Source of the DNA: Halostella litorea
GTDB lineage: Archaea > Halobacteriota > Halobacteria > Halobacteriales > Natronoarchaeaceae
Direction of reading: 5' to 3'
Length of the DNA stretch: 64,000 nucleotides
Assembly: GCF_004785955.1 (NCBI RefSeq)
Contig: NZ_ML214300.1
Location: 423,223 to 487,222 of the forward strand
In this document: in pieces, positions 49,950 through 58,143 of the stretch
How positions within the stretch are numbered: the stretch's first letter is position 1
Layout of the letters: each line of letters begins with the position of its first letter
Program-made: the position numbers and the translations under genes
The notes under the pieces: generated by a model
Databases searched by the model: none
Told to the model about the DNA's origin: nothing
The model's input: only the letters and a program-made list of their open reading frames with translations

Positions 49950-50792
49950 TCAGGCCGCCCCGGCGTACAGGACGACGACGAGGAAGATCCAGACGGCGTC
50001 GACGAAGTGCCAGTACATCGAGACGGTGCTGACGGAGGTGTGCCGTTCGGCGGAGTACTGCCCCGTCAGCCCGCGGGCGAACACGATGCCGAGCATCACC
50101 GCGCCAAGCGAGACGTGGAGCCCGTGGAGGCCGGTCAGGCCGTAGAACGCGTTCCAGTAGATGCCGCCGGTCAGCGTGTGGCCCTCGACGAGGATGAACT
50201 CGTAGTACTCGTAGGCCTGCCCCCCGATGAAGATCAGGCCGAGCAGGAGCGTCAGGCCGAGCAGGCCGATGAAGCGGCCGCGGTTGTTCTTCCGGAGCGC
50301 GACGTGGGCGAAGTGGAGCGTGACGCTGCTTATCACCAGGATGACGGTGTTCGCCAGCACGAGGCCGGTCAGGCCGGGCACCTCGCCCGGCGGCCACTCG
50401 CCCACGCGGATGAAGAAGTAGTAGACGAAGCCGGCGCCGAACGTCGCTATCTCGGAGCCGAGGAAGGCGATCATCCCCCACCGGAGTTTGCTCTCGCTCT
50501 GGTGGTCGGCGCCGCGCTCCCAGAACGCCTTCACGAACGCGTGGTACACCCAGCCGTACAGGCCGAGCAGGAACACGAACGTGCTCGCGACGAAGGCGTA
50601 CGGTCCGACGTCGGAGCCGACCAGCCCGGCGTCGCCGCCGAGCAGGTACAGCGCCGCCGCCACGTAGAAGCCGCCGGCGCCCAGTGCTGTGATGAATGGC
50701 CACCAGCTGGCCTCGCCGAATCCCCGCGGCCAGTCCTCCACCGCGGGCAGGTGGTGCCCGTGGTCGTCCGCCGTATCGTCCGCTACGGTCAT
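49950..50792 (-). CDS. coxC: cytochrome c oxidase subunit III
   Basis: 280 residues with seven helices, typical of CoxC. Landmarks are HLPAVEDWPRGFGEASWWPF, LGSEIATFGAGFVYYFFIRV (the Glu is conserved), TLHFAHVALRKNNRGRF, GQAYEYYEFILVEGHTLTGG, FYGLTGLHGLHVSLGAVML and the last WHFVDAVWIFLVVVLYAG. It stabilises the catalytic core of the heme-copper oxidase in the membrane. It lies between the unknown membrane gene and coxB on the same strand. Confidence 0.95.
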   Translation of the reverse strand: MTVADDTADDHGHHLPAVEDWPRGFGEASWWPFITALGAGGFYVAAALYLLGGDAGLVGSDVGPYAFVASTFVFLLGLYGWVYHAFVKAFWERGADHQSESKLRWGMIAFLGSEIATFGAGFVYYFFIRVGEWPPGEVPGLTGLVLANTVILVISSVTLHFAHVALRKNNRGRFIGLLGLTLLLGLIFIGGQAYEYYEFILVEGHTLTGGIYWNAFYGLTGLHGLHVSLGAVMLGIVFARGLTGQYSAERHTSVSTVSMYWHFVDAVWIFLVVVLYAGAA

Positions 50793-50905
50793 ACTCGGCC
50801 CCTTTCGTGTGGACTACCAAAAATCCATCCAACTGCACCGCGGGTGGCAAACCGCCCCCGCGCCGGGCCCGCAACGCGTAGAAACCGGAGTTAGGCCGCG
50901 ACCGA

Positions 50906-51658
50906 CTAGTTACCGCTCGACTCGTTGCCGCCGGACTGGTACTCGGACATCCGTTCCTCGAACTCCTCCTGGCTGACGACCTCGACCTCGAACATCATCT
51001 GGGAGTGGCCCTGTCCGCAGTACTCCGCACAGTAGCCCTGATACGTGTTCCCGGGGTTGGTCGCCTCGGTCCGGATGATGTGTTGCTGGCCGGGCACGGC
51101 GTCCTGTTTCAGCCCGAGTTCGGGCACGTGGAACGCGTGGAGCCAGTCTTTCGTCCCGATCTTCAGGTACACCTGCTCGTCGGCCGGTATCAGTAACGGC
51201 CCCTCAGAGACGTCGGGCCCCGGACTGGAGCCGAGAGTCACGTTGTGACGCTCGTACGTGAACGTCCACCGGTACCGCTCGGCGGTGACGTTGATCACCT
51301 CGTCGTTCTCGCTGGGCTGTATCTCCTCGGTCGCGATCACGTCGCCCGACCCCATGACGTTGTACGCGCCCACGCCGACGAACAGGAGGATCACCGCGGT
51401 CGCGATCGTCCAGGTGATCTCCAGCCGGCGGTTCTCCCGGGTCGGCTTCGCCTCGTCGTTGTCCTTGAAGCGAACGACCGTGTAGATGAGGATACCCTCG
51501 ACCAGCAGCGTGATCGGGACCGCGACGTACAGCAGCTCCTGGTTCAGCGAGCTGATGAGATCGTCCGTCGTCGAGTCCGCGGCCGCTGCGGGCTGGGCGG
51601 CCAGCGCCAGCAACGCCACCCCGAATAGCGTCATGGCGGCAATCCGCTTTTGCTTCAT
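50906..51658 (-). CDS. coxB: cytochrome c oxidase subunit II
   Basis: 250 residues. A signal peptide (about 1-27) and two helices (about 44-61 and 81-100) precede the outside cupredoxin domain. The CuA site is complete: His174 in DWLHAFHVPE, Cys210, Cys214, His218 and Met221 in CAEYCGQGHSQM. It accepts electrons, perhaps from halocyanin, and passes them to subunit I. It is followed by coxC downstream. Confidence 0.95.
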   Translation of the reverse strand: MKQKRIAAMTLFGVALLALAAQPAAAADSTTDDLISSLNQELLYVAVPITLLVEGILIYTVVRFKDNDEAKPTRENRRLEITWTIATAVILLFVGVGAYNVMGSGDVIATEEIQPSENDEVINVTAERYRWTFTYERHNVTLGSSPGPDVSEGPLLIPADEQVYLKIGTKDWLHAFHVPELGLKQDAVPGQQHIIRTEATNPGNTYQGYCAEYCGQGHSQMMFEVEVVSQEEFEERMSEYQSGGNESSGN

Positions 51659-51814
51659 TACAGCCGGCAGTTTAGGAACTCGCGGTTAAATAACTGCTGA
51701 CTTTTCGGCCGCCCGCGTCCCCGTCGGGCGACCCGGTCGCCCGCCCGCCGTCGCCGCGACCGTCCCGCGAAAGCGGCGAGCCTAAGTACGCGGAACCGGA
51801 ACCCCGAAGGGAGA

Positions 51815-53251
51815 ATGGACGTGGAATCGGAGGGGTATCCGGAGCCGATCCGCACCGGCGACCGCTTCACCGGGCTGGTCGCCGGGACGGCGATGGGAGT
51901 CTACCTGCTCATCATCGTCGGCGCGACGACCGCCATCACCGACGCGGCCGCCGCGTGCACGACGTGGCCGGCCTGCGAGGGCGGCTGGCTCGTCGACTTC
52001 GGCGACCCGAAGCTGGCGGTCGCGTGGGGCCACCGCGTCGCCGCCCTCCTGGTGGGGCTGCTCGTGCTCGCGACCGGCGTCGCCGCCTGGCTCGGCGACC
52101 CGCCGCGGCGCGTCCGGGCGGCGCTGTCCGTCGCGGCGCTCGCCTACTCCGTGCAGGTCGCGGTCGGCGCGGTCGCAGCCGTCGCCGGCGCGACCGCCCT
52201 GGTGTCGGCCGTCCACCTGACGCTCGGGACGCTCATCTTCGGCAGCCTCGTCGTCGGCGTCGCCTGGCTGCTGGAGGACCAGACGGCGACCGACATCGAC
52301 CGCGAGCCGGTCGACGTGCCGAACCCCATCGACGACGATGCCGCGCCCGACCCCGAGCGGCCGTCGCTCCCCGACGCGCCGCTCGCACGCGCGAAGGCGT
52401 ACGGGAGCGCCTACTTCCGGCTGATGAAGCCGCGGCTGATGTGGCTGCTGTGTCTCGTCGCCGCCGCGGGGATGGCGCTTGCGGCCGGCCCCGCGCTCAC
52501 GGTCCGGACGGTCGTCCTCACCCTGCTCGGCGGCGTCCTCGCCATCGGCGCGAGCGGCACGTTCAACCACGTCCTCGAACGCGACATCGACCGGAAGATG
52601 AACCGTACCGCCGACCGCCCCATCGCGACCGACGTGGTGTCGGTCCGGAACGCGCTGGCCTTCGGCGGCCTGCTGACGCTCCTGTCGCTGACCGCCTTCC
52701 TGCAGGTGAACCTGCTCGCGGCGGGGCTCGGGCTGACGGCCATCCTGTTTTACAGCGTCGTGTACACGCTCGTGTTGAAGCCAAACACCGTCCAGAACAC
52801 GGTCATCGGCGGCGCGGCCGGCGCGCTCCCGGCGGTGATCGGCTGGGCGGCGGTCACCGGTTCGATCGGCGTGCCCGGGCTGGCGCTCGCCGGCGTCATC
52901 TTCCTGTGGACGCCCGCGCACTTCTACAACCTCGCGCTGGCGTACAAGGAGGACTACGCCCGCGGCGGCTTCCCGATGATGCCGGTGGTGCGCGGCGAGG
53001 CGGAGACGCGGAAACAGATCGTCTACTACCTCGCCGCGACGCTCGTGGGCGCGGCGGTCCTGACCGCGGTGAGCGACCTGGGCCTGCTGTACGCGCTGGC
53101 GAGCGTCGCCTTCGGCGCGGTGTTCCTCCGGACCGTCATCACGCTCCACCGCGAGCGGACCGAGGCCGCGGCGATGCGGTCGTTCCACGCCTCGAACGCC
53201 TACCTCGGCGTCCTGCTGATCGCGGTCGTCGTGGACTCGCTCGCGCTATGA
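51815..53251 (+). CDS. ctaB: heme o synthase with N-terminal half-size CtaA domain
   Basis: 478 residues. The N-terminal 170 hold four helices with WGHRVAALLVGLLVLATGV and SAVHLTLGTLIFGSLVVGVA, resembling half of heme A synthase (CtaA), with His residues kept. The rest is protoheme farnesyltransferase: NHVLERDIDRKMNRTADRPI (near 250) is the prenyl diphosphate site, and WTPAHFYNLALAYKEDYARG follows. The fusion can both add the farnesyl group and perhaps act on heme o. It is divergent from coxB and overlaps the next gene start. Confidence 0.9.
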   Translation: MDVESEGYPEPIRTGDRFTGLVAGTAMGVYLLIIVGATTAITDAAAACTTWPACEGGWLVDFGDPKLAVAWGHRVAALLVGLLVLATGVAAWLGDPPRRVRAALSVAALAYSVQVAVGAVAAVAGATALVSAVHLTLGTLIFGSLVVGVAWLLEDQTATDIDREPVDVPNPIDDDAAPDPERPSLPDAPLARAKAYGSAYFRLMKPRLMWLLCLVAAAGMALAAGPALTVRTVVLTLLGGVLAIGASGTFNHVLERDIDRKMNRTADRPIATDVVSVRNALAFGGLLTLLSLTAFLQVNLLAAGLGLTAILFYSVVYTLVLKPNTVQNTVIGGAAGALPAVIGWAAVTGSIGVPGLALAGVIFLWTPAHFYNLALAYKEDYARGGFPMMPVVRGEAETRKQIVYYLAATLVGAAVLTAVSDLGLLYALASVAFGAVFLRTVITLHRERTEAAAMRSFHASNAYLGVLLIAVVVDSLAL

Positions 53252-53919
53252 ACGCCCGCCTCTCGCTCCCGTCGCTTCCGGCCGGCAAAACGTTGCTGTA
53301 CGCCGCGCTCGTCCTCAACACGGAACTGATGGCCGTCCTCCTCTACCCCGGCGTCAACCGCCTCACCGCCGAGGGGTGGCTGTACGTCGCCCTCGCGCTC
53401 GTCTGGATCAACGTCGGCGTGTGGACGATTCTGCGGACCGAGCCCGCGCCCGCGTCGCCCGGCCAGCGCCGGACCGCGCTGGCTGTCGCCGGGGGCTACT
53501 TCGCGGTGTTGCTGTACGTCGGCGGGCTGGTGACGCTGGGCACCACGTTCACACCGGTCGACGTGCCGCCGACCGGCCCGCGGGTCGCCTGGCTGCTGCC
53601 GGGGTGGGGGCCGGCGCTGCAGTACGGCGGCGAACTGGTGACCGTCTCGCTCCAGCCGTACAAGCTGGTCGGCTACCTCGCGCTCGCGTACCTCGTGTAC
53701 GCGACCGTGCTGGACGCCGCCGGCGCGGCCGTCTCGGGCGTGCTCGGGCTGCTCTCCTGTGTCAGTTGCACCTGGCCGGTCCTGACGTCGCTGGCGACGG
53801 GGCTGCTCGGGGGGTCCTCCGCGCTCGCGCTCGCCGTCCAGAACTGGTCCCACGAGCTGTCGACCGTGGTGTTCGTCCTCACGGTCGCGTTATTGTACTG
53901 GCGACCGTTCGGTCGGTAA
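53248..53919 (+). CDS. multi-pass membrane protein of the cox/heme region (DUF7546-like)
   Basis: 223 residues from the ATG overlapping the ctaB stop. About five to six helices: TLLYAALVLNTELMAVLLYP, GWLYVALALVWINVGVWTIL, LAVAGGYFAVLLYVGGLVTL, YLALAYLVYATVLDAAGAAV and a C-terminal TVVFVLTVALLYWRPFGR. A CVSCTWPVLTS pair may bind metal. The coupling to ctaB suggests a role in heme or copper delivery to the oxidase; unproven. Confidence 0.72.
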   Translation: MNARLSLPSLPAGKTLLYAALVLNTELMAVLLYPGVNRLTAEGWLYVALALVWINVGVWTILRTEPAPASPGQRRTALAVAGGYFAVLLYVGGLVTLGTTFTPVDVPPTGPRVAWLLPGWGPALQYGGELVTVSLQPYKLVGYLALAYLVYATVLDAAGAAVSGVLGLLSCVSCTWPVLTSLATGLLGGSSALALAVQNWSHELSTVVFVLTVALLYWRPFGR

Positions 53920-53923
53920 GACG

Positions 53924-54337
53924 ATGTATTCGCGGGAACACCTCCTCATCGGTGCGGCCGTCTCGGCGGCGGGCGTCGCGGCGCTGCGCGGGACCTTTTC
54001 CGTCCCCGTGCTGGCGGCGCTGTTCGCGGCCGGCGTGTTGCTGTCGGTGTTCATCGACCTGGACCACTTCCTCGTCGCGCGCCGCCACGCCGGCGACTGG
54101 TCGCACCTGCGGGCCTGCGTCCGGGACCCCGTGTTCGCGTTCACCGAGCAGGACGAGGTGTTCGCGGGGATCCCCGAACAGCAGATCCAACTGGAGCGCC
54201 TGCTCTCCCATGCGCTCGTCGGCGGCGCGCTGACGGCGGCGCTGGCGCTCGTCTCCCCCCCGCTCGCCGTCTTCGCGGCGGTCGTCGTGTACGCCCACGT
54301 CGTCGCTGACCTCCTGCGGGACGCCGGGATCGCGTGA
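53924..54337 (+). CDS. small membrane protein, YdjM-like metal-dependent hydrolase type
   Basis: 137 residues. Helices near 7-26, 32-47 and 94-129 flank FIDLDHFLVARRHAG (Asp and His) and RLLSHALVGGALTA and VVYAHVVADLLRD. Such His/Asp positions in a short membrane protein resemble the YdjM/LexA-regulated metal-dependent hydrolase-like family. It starts four bases after the previous stop and probably shares its transcript. Activity unproven. Confidence 0.6.
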   Translation: MYSREHLLIGAAVSAAGVAALRGTFSVPVLAALFAAGVLLSVFIDLDHFLVARRHAGDWSHLRACVRDPVFAFTEQDEVFAGIPEQQIQLERLLSHALVGGALTAALALVSPPLAVFAAVVVYAHVVADLLRDAGIA

Positions 54338-54379
54338 GGTACGGCGGAGCGGGCCGAGGGACGCCCGGACGCCCCGTGC

Positions 54380-54396
54380 GGCGATCGAACCCCTTA
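54380..54396 (+). promoter_or_regulatory. promoter with CGAACCCCTTACTTCC core
   Basis: The element lies about 30 bases before the ATG at 54422 and nearly equals the core before the gene at 13288. It is likely BRE plus a weak TATA. It should start the two-gene ABC transporter transcript. Confidence 0.45.
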
Positions 54397-54421
54397 CTTC
54401 CCGCCCGCGTCTGCTCCCGAT

Positions 54422-55345
54422 ATGGACGCGCTCGTCGCCGAAGGCATCGAGAAGCGGTACGGCGAGACCGTCGCGGTCGACGGCGTCTCGCTGTCGGTCG
54501 CGGCGGGGGAAGTGTTCGCGCTGGTCGGGCCGAACGGCGCGGGGAAGACGACGCTCGTCCGGGCGCTCACGGGCACCACGGAGCCGAGCGCGGGCGAGGC
54601 GTCGGTGCTGGGCGACTCCCCGACGGCCGTCGACAGGTCGCGGCTAGGGGTCCTGCCGCAGTCGTTCTCCCCGCCGGCGCGCCTGACCGCGCGCGAACTC
54701 GTCGCCTACTACGCCGGACTGTACGACGAGTCGCGGGACCCGGACGCCGTACTGGCCGACGTCGGCGTCGCCGACGCGGCCGACACCCGCTACGAGAACC
54801 TCTCGGGCGGCCAGCAGCGCCGGACCTGTCTGGGGATCACGCTGGTCAACGACCCGGACGTGCTCTTCCTCGACGAGCCGACGACCGGGATCGACCCGGC
54901 CGGCCGGCGGACGGTACAGGAGCGCATCGCCGACCTCGCCGCCGGCGGCGCGACCGTCTTCCTCACGACCCACGACATGACCGAGGCCGAGCGCGTCGCC
55001 GACCGCGTCGGCTTCCTGGCGGACGGCGAACTCGTCGCCGTCGGGTCGCCGGCCGACCTCGTCGCGGACCACGGCGGGGAGCGCCGCCTCGTCGTGCGGA
55101 CCGACGCCGACCCGGACGCCGTCGCCGTGGACCGCCCCGTGACGGCGCGGGACGGCGAACTCGTCGTCCACGGCGTCAACCCCGAGGGGATCGGCGGCGT
55201 CGTCGACGCGCTGGAGGCGGCGGGCGTCGACTACGGCGAACTGACCTGGACCAGACCCGACCTGGAGGACGTCTACCTCGAACTGACCGGCGACCGCGAG
55301 GCCGTCCGCCCCGCCGCGGCCGCGGCGACCGGGGGTGACGCCTGA
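54422..55345 (+). CDS. ABC transporter ATP-binding protein
   Basis: 307 residues. Walker A is ALVGPNGAGKTTLVRAL near 36-52, signature NLSGGQQRRTCLGI near 127, Walker B VLFLDEPTTGIDP near 150, and the switch His is in FLTTHDMTEAERVAD near 178. The C-terminal extension (about 205-300) is usual for DrrA/CcmA-like exporters. It overlaps the permease gene by one base, so the pair forms one transporter. Substrate unknown; drug, heme or copper export is possible given the cox neighbours. Confidence 0.92.
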   Translation: MDALVAEGIEKRYGETVAVDGVSLSVAAGEVFALVGPNGAGKTTLVRALTGTTEPSAGEASVLGDSPTAVDRSRLGVLPQSFSPPARLTARELVAYYAGLYDESRDPDAVLADVGVADAADTRYENLSGGQQRRTCLGITLVNDPDVLFLDEPTTGIDPAGRRTVQERIADLAAGGATVFLTTHDMTEAERVADRVGFLADGELVAVGSPADLVADHGGERRLVVRTDADPDAVAVDRPVTARDGELVVHGVNPEGIGGVVDALEAAGVDYGELTWTRPDLEDVYLELTGDREAVRPAAAAATGGDA

Positions 55346-56091
55346 TGGGGCGCGTCGCGCGGGTCGGCGCCGAGGCCGGGGCCGCCTGGCGCTCGTTCGT
55401 CCGGCGGCGGACGGCCGTCTTCTTCACGTTTTTCTTCCCCGTGATCATCATCCTCATCTTCGGGGCCCTGGTGCGGACCGACCCGACCGGGACGGGGCTG
55501 TTCACGGAGCCGGCGGGGTACTACGTGCCGGGGTATCTCGCCGTCGTCGTCCTGTTTACGCCGCTGTCGCGGGTCGGGAGCACCGTCGCGCGCCATCGGG
55601 AGGGCAACCGCTTCGAGAAACTCGCCACGACGCCGCTCACCCGGACGGAGTGGCTGGCCGCCCACGCGGCGGTCAACGTCGCGATCATCGGCGCGGCGAG
55701 CGTCCTCCTGCTGGGCATCATCGTCGCGATCACCGACGCGACGGTCCGCCCGTCCCCGTGGCTCGTGCCGCTGGTGGCGCTCGGCGTGGTGCTGTTCTGC
55801 GGCATCGGCGCGGCGCTCGGCCGGGTCGCCGACTCGCAGGACGGCGTGATCGCCGCGAGCAACTCCATCGCCCTGCCGATGCTGTTCCTCGCGGAGACGT
55901 TCGTCACGCCGGACCTGCTGCCGGCGTACGCCCTGCCGCTGGTCGACCTCCTGCCGCTGACGTACTTCTCCCGGGGCGTCCGCGCGGCGACGTACTACGG
56001 CACGTCGCCGGCGCTGGACCTCGCGGTCCTCGCCGCCCTCGCCGCCGTCGCCTTCGCGGTCGGCGCGGCCGCGATCCCCCGGACCGACTGA
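55345..56091 (+). CDS. ABC-2 type transporter permease
   Basis: 248 residues with six helices: one near 25-50 (AVFFTFFFPVIIILIFGALV), then around PGYLAVVVLFTPLSRVGSTV, AAVNVAIIGAASVLLLGIIV, LVALGVVLFCGIGAALGRVA, LPMLFLAETFVTPDLLPAYA and a final ALDLAVLAALAAVAFAVGAA. The block VARHREGNRFEKLATTPLTR is typical of ABC-2 permeases. It ends directly against the convergent DUF7344-like gene. Confidence 0.9.
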   Translation: MGRVARVGAEAGAAWRSFVRRRTAVFFTFFFPVIIILIFGALVRTDPTGTGLFTEPAGYYVPGYLAVVVLFTPLSRVGSTVARHREGNRFEKLATTPLTRTEWLAAHAAVNVAIIGAASVLLLGIIVAITDATVRPSPWLVPLVALGVVLFCGIGAALGRVADSQDGVIAASNSIALPMLFLAETFVTPDLLPAYALPLVDLLPLTYFSRGVRAATYYGTSPALDLAVLAALAAVAFAVGAAAIPRTD

Positions 56092-56430
56092 TCAGACCGG
56101 CCCGTCGCCGGCCAGTCCGACGACGTTCCGGTCGGCGTCGTACGTCACCAGCCCGACCGCCCGCAGTTTCGGTACGTGGACGTGGTGCAGGGCGATCTCG
56201 ACGCGGCGGACCCGGTCGGTAGAGGGCGCGGACGTCCCGGCTTCGTGGGCGGCGACCGCGGCCGCGAGTTCCCCGAGCGCGAGCGGCCGCCCGCGCTCCC
56301 GGAGTTCACGGAGCGCGCGGCGGCGGTCCCGGTGCGAGAGCGCCCGGAGCAGTCCGTCCCACCGGTCCGGGGACGGGTCGTTGTCGAACGCGTCGAGTTC
56401 GTTTACGAGTTCCGCGGTCGTGCCGTTCAT
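56092..56430 (-). CDS. haloarchaeal winged-helix regulator (DUF7344-like)
   Basis: 112 residues from the ATG at 56430 (MNGTTAELVNELDAFDNDPS); a GTG two codons upstream is possible. The DNA-binding outline is RWDGLLRALSHRDRRRALRE, LALGELAAAVAAHEAG, then VRRVEIALHHVHVPKLRAVG and LVTYDADRNVVGL. This matches small ArsR-like haloarchaeal regulators. It may control the ABC transporter gene pair it meets tail to tail, but that is only a neighbour inference. Confidence 0.72.
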   Translation of the reverse strand: MNGTTAELVNELDAFDNDPSPDRWDGLLRALSHRDRRRALRELRERGRPLALGELAAAVAAHEAGTSAPSTDRVRRVEIALHHVHVPKLRAVGLVTYDADRNVVGLAGDGPV

Positions 56431-56658
56431 GTGCACCTCCCTCGACGGTCGCCCCCCGTCGGGTCGGCCGGCGATCCGCCGTCTTACATCGCGCCTGGAC
56501 GCCCGGCACTATAATGTTACCTGTTAACACGACCCGCATCGGCGGTTGAATAATTACTACGCCCGGAGTCAACCATTCGGTCGGCTTCCGTCCGCGACGC
56601 CCGCCGTCCCTCAGGAACTTCCGTTAGAGTCAAACTGTCGGGCGTCGAACGTCGGGGC

Positions 56659-57069
56659 ATGAGCCAGACCCAGCGGTCCATCCGATGCCTCGTCGCCAAG
56701 GTCGGACTGGACGGGCACGACCGGGGCGCGCACGTCATCGCGCGGGCGTTCAGGGACGCCGGCTTCGAGGTGATCTACTCCGGGCTCCACAAGGCCCCCG
56801 ACGAGATCGTCCAGGCCGCCGTCCAGGAGGACGTCGACGTCCTCGGTATCTCCATTCTGTCGGGCGCGCACAACACGCTCGTCCCGAAGGTGATAGACGG
56901 GCTGAAGGAGTACGACGCCTTCGAGGACACGCTCGTGCTCGTCGGCGGGGTGATCCCCGACGAGGACGAGGCCCACCTGAAGGAACTCGGCGTGGCCGAG
57001 GTGTTCGGGCCGGGCACCAAGATGGAGGAGACCATCGAGTTCGTCCGCGCGAACGTCCGGGAGCGATGA
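56659..57069 (+). CDS. methylmalonyl-CoA mutase B12-binding subunit
   Basis: 136 residues. The cobalamin-binding pattern D-x-H-x-x-G is in KVGLDGHDRGAHVIARAF (near 18-28), with ILSGAHNTLVPKVIDGL (near 73) and LVGGVIPDEDEAHLKELGV further on. It is the small subunit of a split methylmalonyl-CoA mutase, which converts methylmalonyl-CoA to succinyl-CoA. The large catalytic subunit is not in this window. Its stop overlaps the meaB start. The 228-base region before it holds TTGAATAATTAC (56546-56557). Confidence 0.9.
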   Translation: MSQTQRSIRCLVAKVGLDGHDRGAHVIARAFRDAGFEVIYSGLHKAPDEIVQAAVQEDVDVLGISILSGAHNTLVPKVIDGLKEYDAFEDTLVLVGGVIPDEDEAHLKELGVAEVFGPGTKMEETIEFVRANVRER

Positions 57070-58118
57070 GCGCGGACGTGGCGTCGCTCGTCGACGGGCT
57101 GCTGGCCGGGGAGCAGCGCGCGCTCGCCCGGACCATCACGAAGATCGAGAACCGGGAGCCGGGCTACCGGGAACTCGTCTCCGCGCTGTACGAGCACACC
57201 GGCGACGCCGAGGTGATCGGCGTCACCGGCAGCCCCGGCGCGGGCAAGTCGACGCTGGTCGACAAGCTTACCGAGCGGTTCCGCGAGGACGGCGACACGG
57301 TCGGCGTCATCGCGGTCGACCCGTCGTCGCCGTACACCGGCGGCGCGGTGCTTGGCGACCGCATCCGGATGGCCTCGAACGTCGGCGACATGGACGTGTT
57401 CTTCCGCTCGATGAGCGCGCGGGGCAACCTCGGGGGCATCTCCGCCGCCACCGCGGACGCGGTGAAGGCTCTGGACGCGTTCGGCAAGGACCGGATCATC
57501 GTCGAGACGGTCGGGGCCGGACAGAACGAGATCGACATCGTCCGCACCGCCGACACCGTCGCCGTCCTCGTGCCGCCCGGTAACGGCGACGAGGTCCAGA
57601 CGCTGAAGGCCGGCATCCTGGAGATCGGCGACGTGTTCGTGGTCAACAAGGCCGACGTGGCCGGCGCGGACCGCACGGTCCAGGAGCTAAAGGAGATGAT
57701 CCAGCTAGCCGGCGACACGGGCGCGCCGGCCGCCGGCCATCACGGTCCCGACCAGCACGCGCTCGGCGACGCGACGGCCGACCGGGCCGGCGACGGCTGG
57801 ACGCCGAGCGTCGTCGAGACCGTCGCCACGAGCGGCGAAGGCGTCGACGATCTGATCGGGGCGCTCGCCGCCCACCGCGAGCACATGGTCGAGAGCGGCC
57901 GGCTCGACGAGAAGGCCCGGGGCCGGGTCGCCGAGGAGATCCGCCTGCTGCTCCGCGAGGACGCGGGCGGCCTGCTGGAGCGCGAACTCGACCGCCGTGG
58001 GGGGATCGACGATCTCGTGGCGGCCGTCCGGGACGGCGAGACCGACCCGTACGCCATCGCCGACGAGATCGTCGAGCCGATCGAGGCGTGTCTGGCCGAC
58101 CGCGACGGGTCGGCTTAA
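57066..58118 (+). CDS. meaB: methylmalonyl-CoA mutase-associated GTPase MeaB
   Basis: 350 residues from the ATG overlapping the B12 subunit stop. The P-loop is GSPGAGKSTLVDKLTERF (near 53-70), with VIAVDPSSPYTGGAVLGDRI, IVETVGAGQNEIDIVRTAD and VVNKADVAGADRTVQELK (G4 NKAD). It loads and protects the B12 cofactor of methylmalonyl-CoA mutase. A low-complexity insert, around DTGAPAAGHHGPDQHALGD, enlarges the loop near 220-245. Coupling to the mutase subunit supports the job. Confidence 0.93.
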   Translation: MSADVASLVDGLLAGEQRALARTITKIENREPGYRELVSALYEHTGDAEVIGVTGSPGAGKSTLVDKLTERFREDGDTVGVIAVDPSSPYTGGAVLGDRIRMASNVGDMDVFFRSMSARGNLGGISAATADAVKALDAFGKDRIIVETVGAGQNEIDIVRTADTVAVLVPPGNGDEVQTLKAGILEIGDVFVVNKADVAGADRTVQELKEMIQLAGDTGAPAAGHHGPDQHALGDATADRAGDGWTPSVVETVATSGEGVDDLIGALAAHREHMVESGRLDEKARGRVAEEIRLLLREDAGGLLERELDRRGGIDDLVAAVRDGETDPYAIADEIVEPIEACLADRDGSA

Positions 58119-58143
58119 GTCGCTGGCCGCCGTACCTCGGCGC

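Noticed and set aside
48690-50894. A 734-residue plus-strand open frame over coxC and the 460-residue membrane gene
   Set aside because: It is a Gln/Glu/Arg-rich antisense product with no membrane helices or domains, while the minus strand carries a clear coxC.
57700-57780. Low-complexity stretch in meaB as a possible frameshift
   Set aside because: The frame stays open and both flanking motifs (NKAD before, VATSGEGVDDL after) are in the same frame, so it is an in-frame loop insertion.
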